DNA from: Prevotella sp. | GTDB taxonomy: Bacteria; Bacteroidota; Bacteroidia; Bacteroidales; Bacteroidaceae | Length of the DNA: 55,264 nt | Assembly (NCBI GenBank): GCA_016281055.1 | Contig: JAEEHW010000072.1 | Coordinates: forward strand, 1-55,264 | Direction: 5' to 3' | In this document: one piece after another, positions 22,901 to 31,722 of the stretch | Layout: each line of letters starts with the position of its first letter | How positions within the stretch are numbered: the stretch's first letter is position 1 | Position numbers and translations under genes: made by a program | Notes under the pieces: generated by a model | The model's database searches: none | Told to the model about the DNA's origin: nothing | Seen by the model: the letters and a program-made list of their open reading frames with translations, nothing else

Positions 22901-25306
22901 GACAGTGGTACCCAACTCATACTTGGTAGTGGATGTTGGTGCGCCCGAGAGTGTGCCTGATATTACGACGTTGCGGAGCATCAAGGTCTTGCTGCTGCCA
23001 AAACCAAGCATGTTAAGGTCTATTATGAGTGGATTGTCAACCGTTGCGCCGATACCGGAAATCTCTCCATTGAAAGTGTTGATATTTACATCCTGCGTCT
23101 TGTCGGTATTAAGAACATAACTTGCATCGGTAACGCTGACAGATGTAGTACCACTCTTAGCGGTAACGCTGACAGAACCACCATTGGTTCCTGCGCGAGC
23201 GCCCTGGAAAGAGAATCCTGTCGGCACAAAGGTAAAGCCGTCGGCAGGTGTTATGCTGAAACGTATGGCATTGGCATCAGTTGCAGAAGAACCCGTACCG
23301 GTGCTGACAGCATTGAACTTTGCGAATGTTTGTCCGTTGGCATCGCCACCAGTATAGTTGCGTGTGCCGCCATCTGTGATTTCCGAACCGAGAGAATAGG
23401 TGATGTTGGTAAAGCCTACGGCCATAGCGGCATCACTCAGACTGTAGTCACGAGGTGCTGCAGTATTGAAAGGATAGTTGATGTCGCCGGCAATGGTAAC
23501 GACATTGGCGCCCTCATCAGCAATGGTTCCGTGAAGCGTTACATCTGAAACGCATAGGAATTTGCCGGTAATGGCAGAGGAGATATTATTCAACCAGGGA
23601 TATATACGAATGTATATGCTCTCACCTTCACCAAGTTCCTTGACGACATCCTTGCTTACACTTACCTGCTGCTTGTTGGTCAAGCTAAGTTTCTCGTCAA
23701 TGAGCGTAGGGTCTGAGAAATCTGATTTGGTGGAATAGTAGGCATGGTAACTTACAGTATTGCCTCCCCACCCCATTACATTGAAACTTATCTTGTCAAG
23801 ATTGAATACTTTTTCTGAAGGAACAGTAGCCTTGAACTCTATGTAACGTGTTGACACTTCGTCAATCTCGCCGGCAGGCCATGTGCTTCCATCTATGTCG
23901 AAGTATGCCATTGTCACATTCTCTACATTCGTTGGCGAAACTATTCCCTTTACTGCCATGCTACTTGTCTTTACCTCTGAGGCAGTAAGACTTGTTGACT
24001 CGCCCGTCAATGCTGTGCTGTGCAAAGGCCATACGCAGGTTGTTTCTTCACCGCCAGCAAGGCTTATGCCGCTTACTGCAAGGTCGAGTTGTTTCTGATT
24101 GGTACCGTCGGTTACTGTCAGCGTACCTGTTTTCGCTCCTGCCTCAGAAATGTTTGCACGGACATAGATTGTTGAAATAAGACTGGAACCAGTGTAAGGC
24201 ACTTCCAATGACTGCACCCACACACTCTTGTCAGTAGAGATTTTGAAACCGTCAGTGACACTGAATGTCATCGTGCCTGTCTCAGAAGCAAGTCCGAAGG
24301 CACTGACACTGTACTCCTTCGTAACGTTCATGCCCACATAACCCTCGCCAAGGTCACCTGAAATCGGATTAAAAGAGATATCATTGCTTACGATTGCATC
24401 TGCTGCCAAAGCCTGAAGCACTGCTTTTTTCTTCGCATCCGTCTCTGATGCAGCCTGATTTATGAGCAGTTGTGCAAAGGTACGTGCTATAAGTGTAGCA
24501 CCGAGCAACTGAGGATGCGTGCCGTCATCATTACAGAAGATATTCTCCGTGCAATAAGTATCTCCATAACTTTCGTATAAATTGGCTGTCTCTGCTGTGA
24601 GATCAAGGAACGGAACATCATCAAACTCATCTGCCACGGCCTTTGCTTGCGCAACATAGTCGTAAGTATCGTCTGTAGCAGGAACAGAATTCTTTTCTGA
24701 ATATGTCTTGCCATCACACAGGGTAAAACTATCACCGAGGTCATGACGGCCGTTACGGCGTATTTTGCCATTCTCAAAAAACTTACGGCAGATAGGTCCT
24801 ACAACAATTGGTGTAACACCCATCGCCTTCGCTTCCGTGATGTACTTACGGATATAAGTCTTGAATGTTCCTGAGGCCGTAGTACCACGGTAATCCACCT
24901 CCGTACCCGTACCCATCAGATTGTGATATGCCTGCACGGTGTCACCGTCGGCACCGCCATTCTTTTCATCATTGTGGGCAAACTGGATGAGCAGGTAATC
25001 ACCTGACTGCATCTCGTCGTTGCCACCCGTTACCATAGTTGGCCAATAGGCTAACTCCTTATAGAAGGACTTACTCGACGCACCAGACTTGCCACGGTTG
25101 TTCACTGTAACATTGTCTGTATTAAAGAACTGCTGCAACATCTGAGCCCAACCGCGCTTGTCGGTGGAGCCGTCTGTGGCATAGTTTGCCATGGTGGAAT
25201 CACCAATGGTGTGTAATTTTTTCTTTGCTAACGTGATTGTAGGCACACTGATAATAACTGCCACAACCAATGAAAGCAATTTCATTAAGGTTACTTTGCT
25301 GATCAT
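19976..25306 (-). CDS. Secreted multidomain pectin esterase: CE12-type acetylesterase plus CE8 pectin methylesterase
   Basis: This 1776-residue protein starts with a signal peptide (about 1-27). Residues about 30-290 form an SGNH hydrolase of the rhamnogalacturonan acetylesterase type (CE12): GDST with Ser37, AHND with Asn112, and DGTH with Asp261 and His264. A long middle part holds Ig-like and carbohydrate-binding-like repeats, two InlB/Listeria-Bacteroides-type segments (for example FAEWQENGA and LKFNGWTDEYENN) and an SbsA-like Ig domain before the last enzyme. Residues about 1294-1640 are a CE8 methylesterase with YRSIQNAID, QDTYY, HGAVDFIYG and LGRPW. The C-terminus (KGIFTLDGKMV...RIYIHDGIKKIK) resembles short secretion tails. 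Together the two esterases would strip acetyl and methyl groups from pectin. Confidence 0.92.
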   Translation of the reverse strand: MISKVTLMKLLSLVVAVIISVPTITLAKKKLHTIGDSTMANYATDGSTDKRGWAQMLQQFFNTDNVTVNNRGKSGASSKSFYKELAYWPTMVTGGNDEMQSGDYLLIQFAHNDEKNGGADGDTVQAYHNLMGTGTEVDYRGTTASGTFKTYIRKYITEAKAMGVTPIVVGPICRKFFENGKIRRNGRHDLGDSFTLCDGKTYSEKNSVPATDDTYDYVAQAKAVADEFDDVPFLDLTAETANLYESYGDTYCTENIFCNDDGTHPQLLGATLIARTFAQLLINQAASETDAKKKAVLQALAADAIVSNDISFNPISGDLGEGYVGMNVTKEYSVSAFGLASETGTMTFSVTDGFKISTDKSVWVQSLEVPYTGSSLISTIYVRANISEAGAKTGTLTVTDGTNQKQLDLAVSGISLAGGEETTCVWPLHSTALTGESTSLTASEVKTSSMAVKGIVSPTNVENVTMAYFDIDGSTWPAGEIDEVSTRYIEFKATVPSEKVFNLDKISFNVMGWGGNTVSYHAYYSTKSDFSDPTLIDEKLSLTNKQQVSVSKDVVKELGEGESIYIRIYPWLNNISSAITGKFLCVSDVTLHGTIADEGANVVTIAGDINYPFNTAAPRDYSLSDAAMAVGFTNITYSLGSEITDGGTRNYTGGDANGQTFAKFNAVSTGTGSSATDANAIRFSITPADGFTFVPTGFSFQGARAGTNGGSVSVTAKSGTTSVSVTDASYVLNTDKTQDVNINTFNGEISGIGATVDNPLIIDLNMLGFGSSKTLMLRNVVISGTLSGAPTSTTKYELGTTVSPADAGTITVDPMMDSYKEGKEVVLSAAPSFGYAFAEWQENGATISTDAQTTITMDADHNVTAVFEPVNVYTVTTKISNDLDKKIGSVTLAPNDHAGKYEEGTVITATANESKILKFNGWTDEYENNNVTTATRTVTVDRDMQLAANFEVQGFIAVFDASSTQSYAYKNTSGYPFSADVTWDDNRNAKCSIVKVSDGSLVYSQSTGTPVVRNRENVVLTGINGLYQNGYLTSDIAWQYQFSTKNFTSATFVGDMAAKNMANKSYKAMYSTDGVNYTDISGAAWDMTANVVKSLEFNLPAKAIDQETVYIRITGVGDEKLSTAYPADQTFGGLSYCEHSESGIGNVYILGDPVAEDDGQNPSVVSTLPQNGAAGVSASGTITITYSERIQSASTDAQVTLGSGSDVKAASPVFASKSISFPYANLQYGAVYTVNVPAGFVEDRNGNAADACSFSFTVMDRKKPTARTYDAIVDGTLTQLDIKKAEFIEATGDMPRQYRSIQNAIDAAPSDGTVPYLIYVRNGYYRDPNYTFNDSYGTRYTDMTSNSGSATERIAGGINEYDSCRIVCINKPNVHIIGQSRDNVIIATDRLDGSVASDHSKVWYHIGAGAAVEVQAAGTDFHMENLTVDNENWTKKKMEGPQALCFNISGDRAVLNNIRTRSYQDTYYNGGTYNRSFWNNSEIHGAVDFIYGASDVWFEGCTLDINRKTGGFIVAPNHPEATRWGYVFNNTRITSSYFDAQTGSIWLGRPWHEKPKTVFLHTQMELQPNDSLWYETMGGLPALWAVYDFHDANGYAFSGSKAVSREDYYYTENGTKVWGKAKNKLTDDEVLQYTIDNVLSGDGSSSATGYWNPMPVVEKTSQPVVAVNGNVATWTKDDYAICYVVTVNGKAVAFPTDCRYVGEEGYVITVQSVNEYGGLSDVSAEVVLQSATAVVGVQASEANRTSQKGIFTLDGKMVSDMSASRIYIHDGIKKIK

Positions 25307-25346
25307 AAATAGTTTTTGTTTGATTGATTTAGAATGATTCTGGTTG

Positions 25347-25354
25347 CAAAGTTA
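25347..25354 (-). promoter_or_regulatory. Promoter -7 element for the pectin esterase gene
   Basis: On the minus strand this reads TAACTTTG, a match to TAnnTTTG, about 40 nt upstream of the start codon. The remaining interval up to the regulator gene (25355-25433) could hold the regulator's binding site, but I see no clear symmetry in it. Confidence 0.65.
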
Positions 25355-25433
25355 CCTTTTATTTTTATCTGCGGGGTTTAAGAAAATCCCAAAATAGTGG
25401 TGAAAAATTTTCCACCATAGGGGGAAATTTATC

Positions 25434-27992
25434 TCAACCTGCGTTCTGCACCCTTGCGCGGTATTCGCTTGGCGACATGCCTTCGGAAAACTTAAAGCAT
25501 TTTGAGAAATACTTGGGGTCAGAAAATCCACAGCCGTAGGCAATCTCGTTGACACTGCGCATGGTGGTGGCAAGCAACTGCTTGGCTCGCTTCATTCGTG
25601 CCTCCTTCAAGAAGTCTGCCGGCGTTACACCCATGAGTTGCTTCATTCTGCGGTTGAGCGATGAACGGCTCGTGGCGGTGGCCAATGCCATCTCGTCAAC
25701 TCCCACGTCGCTGTTGCTCATGTTGTGGTCAACAAACTGCAACACGCGCTGCATGAAGGCCTCGTCTTCCTCGTTGACAATGACAAGAGGCGACTGAGAG
25801 GCATCCACCTCGTCTGTATCGCTATACTGTGACTCATGCCCGGCATGGCTATCATTATTCACCACTCCTCCTTCTTCAGAACTTGGAGAAGAATCGTCCT
25901 CATCATTCATCTTTTCAAGCAGGGAGAGGTATTTACGAAGGTTTTCCTCACGCTGCCGTCTAAGTTCTTTGATGTGCATGTAGGTGTATGTGACGCCTCC
26001 CACCACTGCTGCTATCAACAGGACATAGAGCAGGCGTGCCCACCACGTTTCCCAGAGCATGGGTTCTACGATGATGGTGAGTGTGCGGGTGTTGTCGGCC
26101 CAAAGGCCCTCGGCATTGGTGGAACGCACCTCAAGGGTGTATGTACCCGGTGACAGGTTATAGAGCGTCAGCGCACGGTTTTCTGACGGCACCGACCATG
26201 CTGCGCTGTCTGAGCGCTGCCACCAATGGCGTTGTTCTGTCACGCGCGTAACATAACGTATGTTGGCGTTGTCCGAATAGTCAAGGGCAGCATAGCGCAC
26301 TGTGACGTCGCGTTCTCCCGAGGTAAGGCGCAGAGTGTCGCATTTGTCGGCTGAATAGTCGGGGGGCAGATTCGGCAGATTGAACGCAGTGAATGCGATA
26401 CGCGGCACATACGGACGCAAGTGAAAGGCTTGTTCGGATATCACCATCACTCCATTTTCGAGCGACAGCAGCCAGCGTCCATCTGGCAACAGCAGCGGTT
26501 CGGCATCAGAGAAGTGTGATGCAGTGGAGAAGAACATGTCGTTGAAATTCTCTATCGTACCTAAGTCTGCATTGAGGCGCGTCAGTTGGTTATTGCACTG
26601 TATGAGTATCTCGTCACCTACCTCGGTCATTGCCAGGGCGGCATCAGAGCCCATGCCGTTGTCAGTGTTGTAATGTTTGAATTCAAACTGCTTAGCTGTC
26701 AGGTCGTCGGTCAACAGCATGTTGACTCCACCGCTCTCACTGGAGACGAAAAGCCTGCCCTTACGGTCTATCAGCATGTCCATGACGGCACTGCAAGACA
26801 GACTTGACTCACGCATTGACTCACGCTGGTGCATGGTAAACGTGACCTTGCGCGGATCGCCCTCCACGCCTGCTATGACAATCAAACCCTCTGTGGTGGT
26901 GGCGAGCATCAACCCTCCCTTGGTCATCATAACGCGACGCATGAGCAATGCATTACGGGGATAAGTGGTGAAGGTGTTTTCTCTGTTAGCGAAGCGTATG
27001 TCGGCTGCAGGGGCGGTGGGATTAAGCACCAGATTCAATCCTCCACCCTGTGTGGCTATCCACAATCGACCATGACTGTCTTCCTGGAAACTGTATATGT
27101 CATTGCTGCCTATGCTCCGTCCAGCCTTTATTTCCGCCGCCGTGCCCTTGATGAAACTCTCCATGTCAAACACTCCGTCGGATGTCTCACGCAAGCGGAA
27201 CAGTCCATTTGGCTTGGTACCCACCCATATCAAACCGTTTTTCTGCTGGAATACGGAATAGATGGGATAGAACTCTGTCTGTTCACGGTGCAGACGTCCG
27301 TCACGCCCAAGGTAGCCTATAAGGTTCAGCGTACTGTCAAGGACTGCAAGCACATTGGTGTCGCGGGTTCCTATCCATATACGCTTCTTGCGGTCGCAAT
27401 ACATGGCACGGACAGTACTGCGCGGTATCACATCGAGAAATTGTGCCGGCTGTCGCACCTGTGACACCTTTGATACGCCAAAGCGTTCCATAAACCAATG
27501 GTTCTTCTGCGAATCCTGCATGTACTGGCGTATGTCTTCAAGTGATATGTCGCCATACTGATAGTTGCGCAGTTGTTTATACAGCAAGGCATCACTGTTC
27601 ATGCGGGCAAGATAGCGCTCTGCCAATGCTCTGTCAACTGCCTCAAACTTATACGTAGAGAGATTGAAGCGCCACACAACTTCGTTGATGACACAATAGA
27701 TATTGTCGTCTTCACCAAGAAGCATGTTGCGTATGCGGTCTGAGGTCAGATTGTTTCCGTCGCCGGGTTTCGACTTGAACACGGCAAACTCATAACCATC
27801 GAAACGGTTGAGGCCGTTCCATGTAGAGAACCACATGAAGCCACGCTTGTCCTGTAGCATTTTAGTTACATGCCACTGCGACATACCGCTGTGATCGTCG
27901 TAGTGAACGTGGCGATAAGTTTCCTCTGCCTCCACAATGATACTGAGGCAGAGAGAAATAAGTAACACTATGATTGTTCTTGTGGTTTTCAT
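25434..27992 (-). CDS. Periplasmic-propeller sensor with AraC-type DNA-binding domain, no kinase or receiver
   Basis: This 852-residue protein begins with a signal anchor (MKTTRTIIVLLISLCLSIIV). Two-component-regulator propeller blades follow (GFMWFSTWNGLNRFDGYEF, RIWIGTRD, LIWVGTKPNGLFRL, RLWIATQGGGLNL). A Y_Y_Y-type Ig domain near residues 590-670 (LYNLSPGTYTLEVRSTNAEGLW) comes before one membrane segment (about 685-705) and a short acidic linker. The protein ends with an AraC helix-turn-helix pair (last 105 residues: RSSLNRRMKQLMGVTPADFL ... IAYGCGFSDPKYFSKCFK). Canonical hybrid two-component regulators have His-kinase, ATPase and receiver domains here; all are absent. It probably senses pectin fragments and controls the adjacent esterase. 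The frame is open to 28055, but 27992 gives a proper signal peptide. Confidence 0.9.
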   Translation of the reverse strand: MKTTRTIIVLLISLCLSIIVEAEETYRHVHYDDHSGMSQWHVTKMLQDKRGFMWFSTWNGLNRFDGYEFAVFKSKPGDGNNLTSDRIRNMLLGEDDNIYCVINEVVWRFNLSTYKFEAVDRALAERYLARMNSDALLYKQLRNYQYGDISLEDIRQYMQDSQKNHWFMERFGVSKVSQVRQPAQFLDVIPRSTVRAMYCDRKKRIWIGTRDTNVLAVLDSTLNLIGYLGRDGRLHREQTEFYPIYSVFQQKNGLIWVGTKPNGLFRLRETSDGVFDMESFIKGTAAEIKAGRSIGSNDIYSFQEDSHGRLWIATQGGGLNLVLNPTAPAADIRFANRENTFTTYPRNALLMRRVMMTKGGLMLATTTEGLIVIAGVEGDPRKVTFTMHQRESMRESSLSCSAVMDMLIDRKGRLFVSSESGGVNMLLTDDLTAKQFEFKHYNTDNGMGSDAALAMTEVGDEILIQCNNQLTRLNADLGTIENFNDMFFSTASHFSDAEPLLLPDGRWLLSLENGVMVISEQAFHLRPYVPRIAFTAFNLPNLPPDYSADKCDTLRLTSGERDVTVRYAALDYSDNANIRYVTRVTEQRHWWQRSDSAAWSVPSENRALTLYNLSPGTYTLEVRSTNAEGLWADNTRTLTIIVEPMLWETWWARLLYVLLIAAVVGGVTYTYMHIKELRRQREENLRKYLSLLEKMNDEDDSSPSSEEGGVVNNDSHAGHESQYSDTDEVDASQSPLVIVNEEDEAFMQRVLQFVDHNMSNSDVGVDEMALATATSRSSLNRRMKQLMGVTPADFLKEARMKRAKQLLATTMRSVNEIAYGCGFSDPKYFSKCFKFSEGMSPSEYRARVQNAG

Positions 27993-28021
27993 TGTCTTAT
28001 AATAGTTAGTATATCGGGGGC

Positions 28022-28735
28022 CTATAACACAAAACCGCTGAGTATCCGGCCGCATTTTTTTACAGTACCGTCAGACTGTGGTTTTTGTTCACGACGCGCG
28101 GAAAAGAAATGCACGTCGGTGAAGGTATCTACTGGCGACACTATGACTTTCTCCTCGCAAACACCTGCATCTTTCAACTGCTGAAGGTTTATTGCCTTGA
28201 GGTCGATGTGCGGTTTTCTTTTCTGTATGGTGTAACGTTCCATCGGGAATCCGGCATTAATGAATTGTTCCACCACCTCTTGCCCCACTTCAAAACTGTC
28301 CTGACTGATGCCAGGACCTATTGCGGCAGAGCACTGGCATGGATCTGTGCTGTATGTCTGCATCATCATGGCTATTGCCTTCTCCACAATACGTTTCACG
28401 GTACCCTTCCAACCTGCATGTATGGCGGCGGCAACGTGATGCTCTGGGTCATAAACAACTACAGGAATACAGTCGGCGGTACTGATACCTATAGCCACGC
28501 CTCGCTGATTGCTCAGCACTGCATCGATTCCCTCAAGGTTCGCTCTGCGTTCTTCCGCAGGCATGGCAAGCATCCGTTCATCTATGACGGCTATGCGGTC
28601 GGTGTGCGTCTGGTGAGGATATACCAGCCCCGTTGCCCTAACCGGCAATGCCGAGAGTAGCAGTGCACTGTCACGTCCCACAGAACGGTCGGTGGTGAAC
28701 GCTGTTATGTCTTTTCCTAAATCGTAATAAATCAT
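28022..28735 (-). CDS. pgeF: Laccase-domain protein, peptidoglycan editing factor PgeF (YfiH family)
   Basis: This 237-residue protein has all the hallmarks of the family once called multicopper polyphenol oxidase: YPHQTHTDRI, a cysteine site in STADCIPVVVYDP, and HAGWKGTVKRIVEKAI, which supply the zinc-binding His/Cys residues, plus AAIGPGISQDSFEVG. In E. coli the homologue removes wrongly incorporated muropeptides, and relatives act on purine nucleosides. Length is normal. It starts 22 nt after the obgE stop and is followed 29 nt later by the regulator gene, with no promoter seen in either gap. The regulator may therefore be read through from this housekeeping unit. Confidence 0.93.
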   Translation of the reverse strand: MIYYDLGKDITAFTTDRSVGRDSALLLSALPVRATGLVYPHQTHTDRIAVIDERMLAMPAEERRANLEGIDAVLSNQRGVAIGISTADCIPVVVYDPEHHVAAAIHAGWKGTVKRIVEKAIAMMMQTYSTDPCQCSAAIGPGISQDSFEVGQEVVEQFINAGFPMERYTIQKRKPHIDLKAINLQQLKDAGVCEEKVIVSPVDTFTDVHFFSARREQKPQSDGTVKKCGRILSGFVL

Positions 28736-28757
28736 ACACTATGCCACTGGTGAAGCA

Positions 28758-29948
28758 TCATACATATTCGAAGTCTTCGAGGTCTTCTACATCCTCCTCG
28801 TCTATGTATTCTATGTCATCGGTATCCTCGTCAGTCGTGAGACCTATTTCTTCATCTGCCATGCGGTCTTCATCCATGACCTCAGCCGCAAGGTATGACA
28901 AATCCTTGTCACGATGCACAAGTGTCTGTTCTGCTATGACACCCTTTATTTTGTTCGACTCGCTGTTGAGCTCTTGCCACAGTATGTCCTTGAGTTCTTC
29001 CAATCCCATGCCCGTGACAGCAGAGATGAATACCACCTGTAGGTCATCGGGCAAATCATGCCGCAGCATCTCTATAAGTTCGTCGTCAAGCAGGTCACAC
29101 TTCGTCACAGCCAGTACACGGTGTTTGTCAAGCATCTCTGGATTGAACTGCGCCAGTTCGTTGAGCAACAATTCATATTCCCGCTTGATGTCGTCGGTAT
29201 CGCCCGGCACCATGAAAAGAAGCAGTGAGTTGCGCTCTATGTGGCGCAGGAAACGAAGTCCGAGACCTTTGCCTTCTGATGCTCCTTCTATTATTCCTGG
29301 TATGTCGGCCATGACAAACGACTGGTGGTCACGGTAACTGACAATACCGAGTGAGGGTTCAAGCGTAGTGAAGGGATAGTTGGCAATCTTCGGCTTTGCA
29401 GCAGAGAGGGCCGACAAGAGTGTTGACTTTCCTGCGTTGGGCAGTCCCACCAATCCAACGTCAGCCAAGAGTTTCAACTCCATGATGACAGTCATCTCCT
29501 GCATGGGTTCGCCAGGCTGGGCATAACGTGGTGCTTGGTTAGTGGCTGTGCGGAACTGGAAATTGCCCAATCCACCGCGGCCACCTTTCAAAAGCACTAC
29601 CTCCTGACCGTCTTCCATCACATCGCAGACATACTTTCCTGTTTCGGCATTATACACCACCGTACCGCACGGCACGTCAACATAGATATCCTTACCATCG
29701 GTGCCGTGACACTTGTCACGACCACCGTTGCCTCCATGCTCTGCAAAGATATGACGCTGATAGCGCAGGTGAAGCAACGTCCAGTAGTTATGGTTACCGC
29801 GCAAGATGATGCTGCCGCCCTTACCACCGTCGCCACCATCGGGACCGCCGTTGGGATTATACTTGATATGCTTAAGGTGCATACTACCCTTGCCGCCCTT
29901 TCCTGAACGACATTGTATCTTTACGTAATCAACGAAATTACTTTCCAT
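28758..29948 (-). CDS. obgE: Obg-family GTPase (ribosome assembly)
   Basis: This 396-residue protein has the glycine-rich Obg fold at residues about 1-160 ([29 protein letters not shown]) and a GTPase domain with G1 [10 protein letters not shown]3 [16 protein letters not shown] and G4 TKCD. An acidic tail ([29 protein letters not shown]) follows instead of an OCT domain. Obg acts in 50S maturation and stress control. The frame is open to 29978, but a TAnnTTTG promoter lies there, so ATG 29948 ([11 protein letters not shown]) is the start. pgeF follows 22 nt downstream. Confidence 0.96.
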   Translation of the reverse strand: MESNFVDYVKIQCRSGKGGKGSMHLKHIKYNPNGGPDGGDGGKGGSIILRGNHNYWTLLHLRYQRHIFAEHGGNGGRDKCHGTDGKDIYVDVPCGTVVYNAETGKYVCDVMEDGQEVVLLKGGRGGLGNFQFRTATNQAPRYAQPGEPMQEMTVIMELKLLADVGLVGLPNAGKSTLLSALSAAKPKIANYPFTTLEPSLGIVSYRDHQSFVMADIPGIIEGASEGKGLGLRFLRHIERNSLLLFMVPGDTDDIKREYELLLNELAQFNPEMLDKHRVLAVTKCDLLDDELIEMLRHDLPDDLQVVFISAVTGMGLEELKDILWQELNSESNKIKGVIAEQTLVHRDKDLSYLAAEVMDEDRMADEEIGLTTDEDTDDIEYIDEEDVEDLEDFEYV

Positions 29949-29975
29949 AGAACCTATATTGTGATATATCAGATA

Positions 29976-29983
29976 CAAAATTA
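29976..29983 (-). promoter_or_regulatory. Promoter -7 element for obgE
   Basis: On the minus strand this reads TAATTTTG, a TAnnTTTG match, 27 nt upstream of the obgE start. It fixes the shorter start for obgE. Confidence 0.65.
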
Positions 29984-30053
29984 CGAAAATAATTTCATTC
30001 TGTCAAATTTTTTATTTCGTTTCTGTTCATATCATGCAAATAAATATTACAAA

Positions 30054-30118
30054 AACAGATTAAGACCAGTTGCACTGATTATAATTCAAGCAATTCGTGC
30101 AACTGGTCTTAATCTGTT
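30054..30118 (-). terminator. Long perfect hairpin after rodA, probable terminator
   Basis: Arms at 30054-30075 and 30097-30118 are exact 22-nt reverse complements with a 21-nt loop. On the minus strand the stem is followed by GTTTTTGTAA. It lies 16 nt after the rodA stop and ends the rodA transcript before obgE. The stem is much longer than a normal terminator stem. Confidence 0.75.
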
Positions 30119-30134
30119 GTATGCTACATATTAA

Positions 30135-31592
30135 TCACCCATTTATCATCTTGCGACTGGCATCTATTCTAAGGAATATAAACAGTAGAAGGGTGAAGCC
30201 CCATAATGACGAGCCACCGTAACTGAAGAATGGCAACGGTATGCCTATGACAGGGGTAAGGCCAAGCACCATGCCGACATTAATAAACAAGTGGAATAGG
30301 AAGATGCTGACTACACAATATCCATAGACTCGTCCAAAGGTGTGGGGCTGACGCTCTGCCACATAAATAAGACGGAGAATCAGAAACAGGAAAACCAACA
30401 AGACAGCGGCAGAACCTGCAAAACCTTCCTCTTCACCAACCGTACAGAAAATGAAGTCTGTCTCCTGCTCTGGCACAAACTTCAATTTCGTCTGCGTACC
30501 ATTGAGGAATCCTTTTCCCAGCAGTCCACCGGAACCTATGGCAATCTCACTCTGATGCACGTTGTAGCCTGCACCAGCAAGATCTTCTTCAAGTCCAAGA
30601 AGTACGTTGATACGCACACGCTGGTGAGGTTCCATGATATTGTTCAATACGTATGAAGCGGAGAAGAAAAAGACTACAGAACCAATCGTGAACAGTGTTA
30701 TAAAAAGATACTCACGCATACGGGTACTTACCAACAGCCATATAAGATAGCCTATGGTAGCAACAACAATTATACATTGAACCCACAGTACGTCAAACGG
30801 AATGATAAACTGTGCGAAAAGCAATGCGAGCAGCGTTACTCCAAGAGATATGCCTATGATTAAACGGGCTTCACGCAATGCCTTGCAATACACCAGGACC
30901 AACAACGAGGTGAATACCTGTATCAGTATCATCACCACGAACGGACCAACATGGGTAGGGGTATCTAACAATAAGGGGTTTGCGAAACGAAGTCCTATTA
31001 CGAAATATGCTACCATGGCAATACCCGTGAAAAGGAAACTGCCTGTCATGCCTTCTCTATATAGCATCAGAAAGAAAGAAGCATAAACCAATGCCGAGCC
31101 AGTCTCTTTCTGCATGACGATAAGTAACATAGGCAGTACTACCATGCCTATGACCTTAACTAAGTCTTGCCAACGATCTAAGCTAAATTTATATCCTGCC
31201 ATAAACTTAGCTACTGCCAATGCCGTAGCAAATTTTGCGAATTCAGCTGGTTGCAGACGCAACGGCCCCATCACTATCCATGAACGGGAACCTTTGATTT
31301 CATGGGGATTAAATATTGTCAGGAAAAGCAATAGAAGCAATGCGACATAGATAGCATAAGCAAAGGTTTCATAAAGTTTGTTGTCTATTAACAGAAGACA
31401 TGTGCCGAGCATAATACTCGTGACAATCCAAACAATCTGCATACCTGAACGTGTGTCAAGTGAGAACAGATCTGTATTATCAACCGAATAGGTGGCTCCG
31501 CACACACTTATCCAACCAAATGCCAATAATATTATGTATGCAATAACAGTGTACCAGTCTATGGAACGTATTACAGAGTTCTTTTGCTTCAT
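30135..31592 (-). CDS. rodA: Rod-shape-determining protein RodA (SEDS peptidoglycan polymerase)
   Basis: This 485-residue SEDS-family membrane protein has about ten membrane segments and the family signatures RSWIVMGPLRLQPAEFAKFATALAVAKF, QKETGSALVYASFFLMLYREG (the conserved Asp region carries Glu-Thr here), SEIAIGSGGLLGKGFLNGTQTKLKFVPEQETDFIF, and IGIPLPFFSYGGSS near the end. It polymerises glycan strands during elongation with PBP2. It is larger than E. coli RodA (370), because of an extra region around residues 200-300, as is common in Bacteroidota. No PBP2 gene is adjacent. The long hairpins at 30054-30118 and 31627-31692 isolate it transcriptionally from both sides. Confidence 0.94.
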   Translation of the reverse strand: MKQKNSVIRSIDWYTVIAYIILLAFGWISVCGATYSVDNTDLFSLDTRSGMQIVWIVTSIMLGTCLLLIDNKLYETFAYAIYVALLLLLFLTIFNPHEIKGSRSWIVMGPLRLQPAEFAKFATALAVAKFMAGYKFSLDRWQDLVKVIGMVVLPMLLIVMQKETGSALVYASFFLMLYREGMTGSFLFTGIAMVAYFVIGLRFANPLLLDTPTHVGPFVVMILIQVFTSLLVLVYCKALREARLIIGISLGVTLLALLFAQFIIPFDVLWVQCIIVVATIGYLIWLLVSTRMREYLFITLFTIGSVVFFFSASYVLNNIMEPHQRVRINVLLGLEEDLAGAGYNVHQSEIAIGSGGLLGKGFLNGTQTKLKFVPEQETDFIFCTVGEEEGFAGSAAVLLVFLFLILRLIYVAERQPHTFGRVYGYCVVSIFLFHLFINVGMVLGLTPVIGIPLPFFSYGGSSLWGFTLLLFIFLRIDASRKMING

Positions 31593-31626
31593 TACTATTA
31601 CAAAAAAAGGAGTCTGGCAGTTAAGG

Positions 31627-31692
31627 AATTAAGGAGTTAAGACACAACTCTTGAATTATTGATTCTAAAGCATTTGTCTTAACTCCTTAATT
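31627..31692 (-). terminator. Long perfect hairpin between the envelope operon and rodA
   Basis: Arms at 31627-31644 and 31675-31692 are exact 18-nt reverse complements with a 30-nt loop. It lies 30 nt after the stop of the TPR gene. A run of T (TTTTTTTG on the minus strand) occurs about 20 nt further on. Probably it ends the envelope operon. The words TTAAGGAATTAAGG nearby form additional partial repeats. Confidence 0.65.
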
Positions 31693-31722
31693 ACTTATCT
31701 ACTATAACTCCTAATAAAATCT

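Noticed and set aside
26829..27464. Plus-strand open frame of about 211 codons inside the AraC-type regulator
   Set aside because: No promoter and no domain. The minus-strand regulator has a continuous propeller through this part.
30054..30118. Ends of an insertion sequence
   Set aside because: The arms are only 21 nt apart, no transposase lies near, and a T-rich tail follows the stem as in a terminator.
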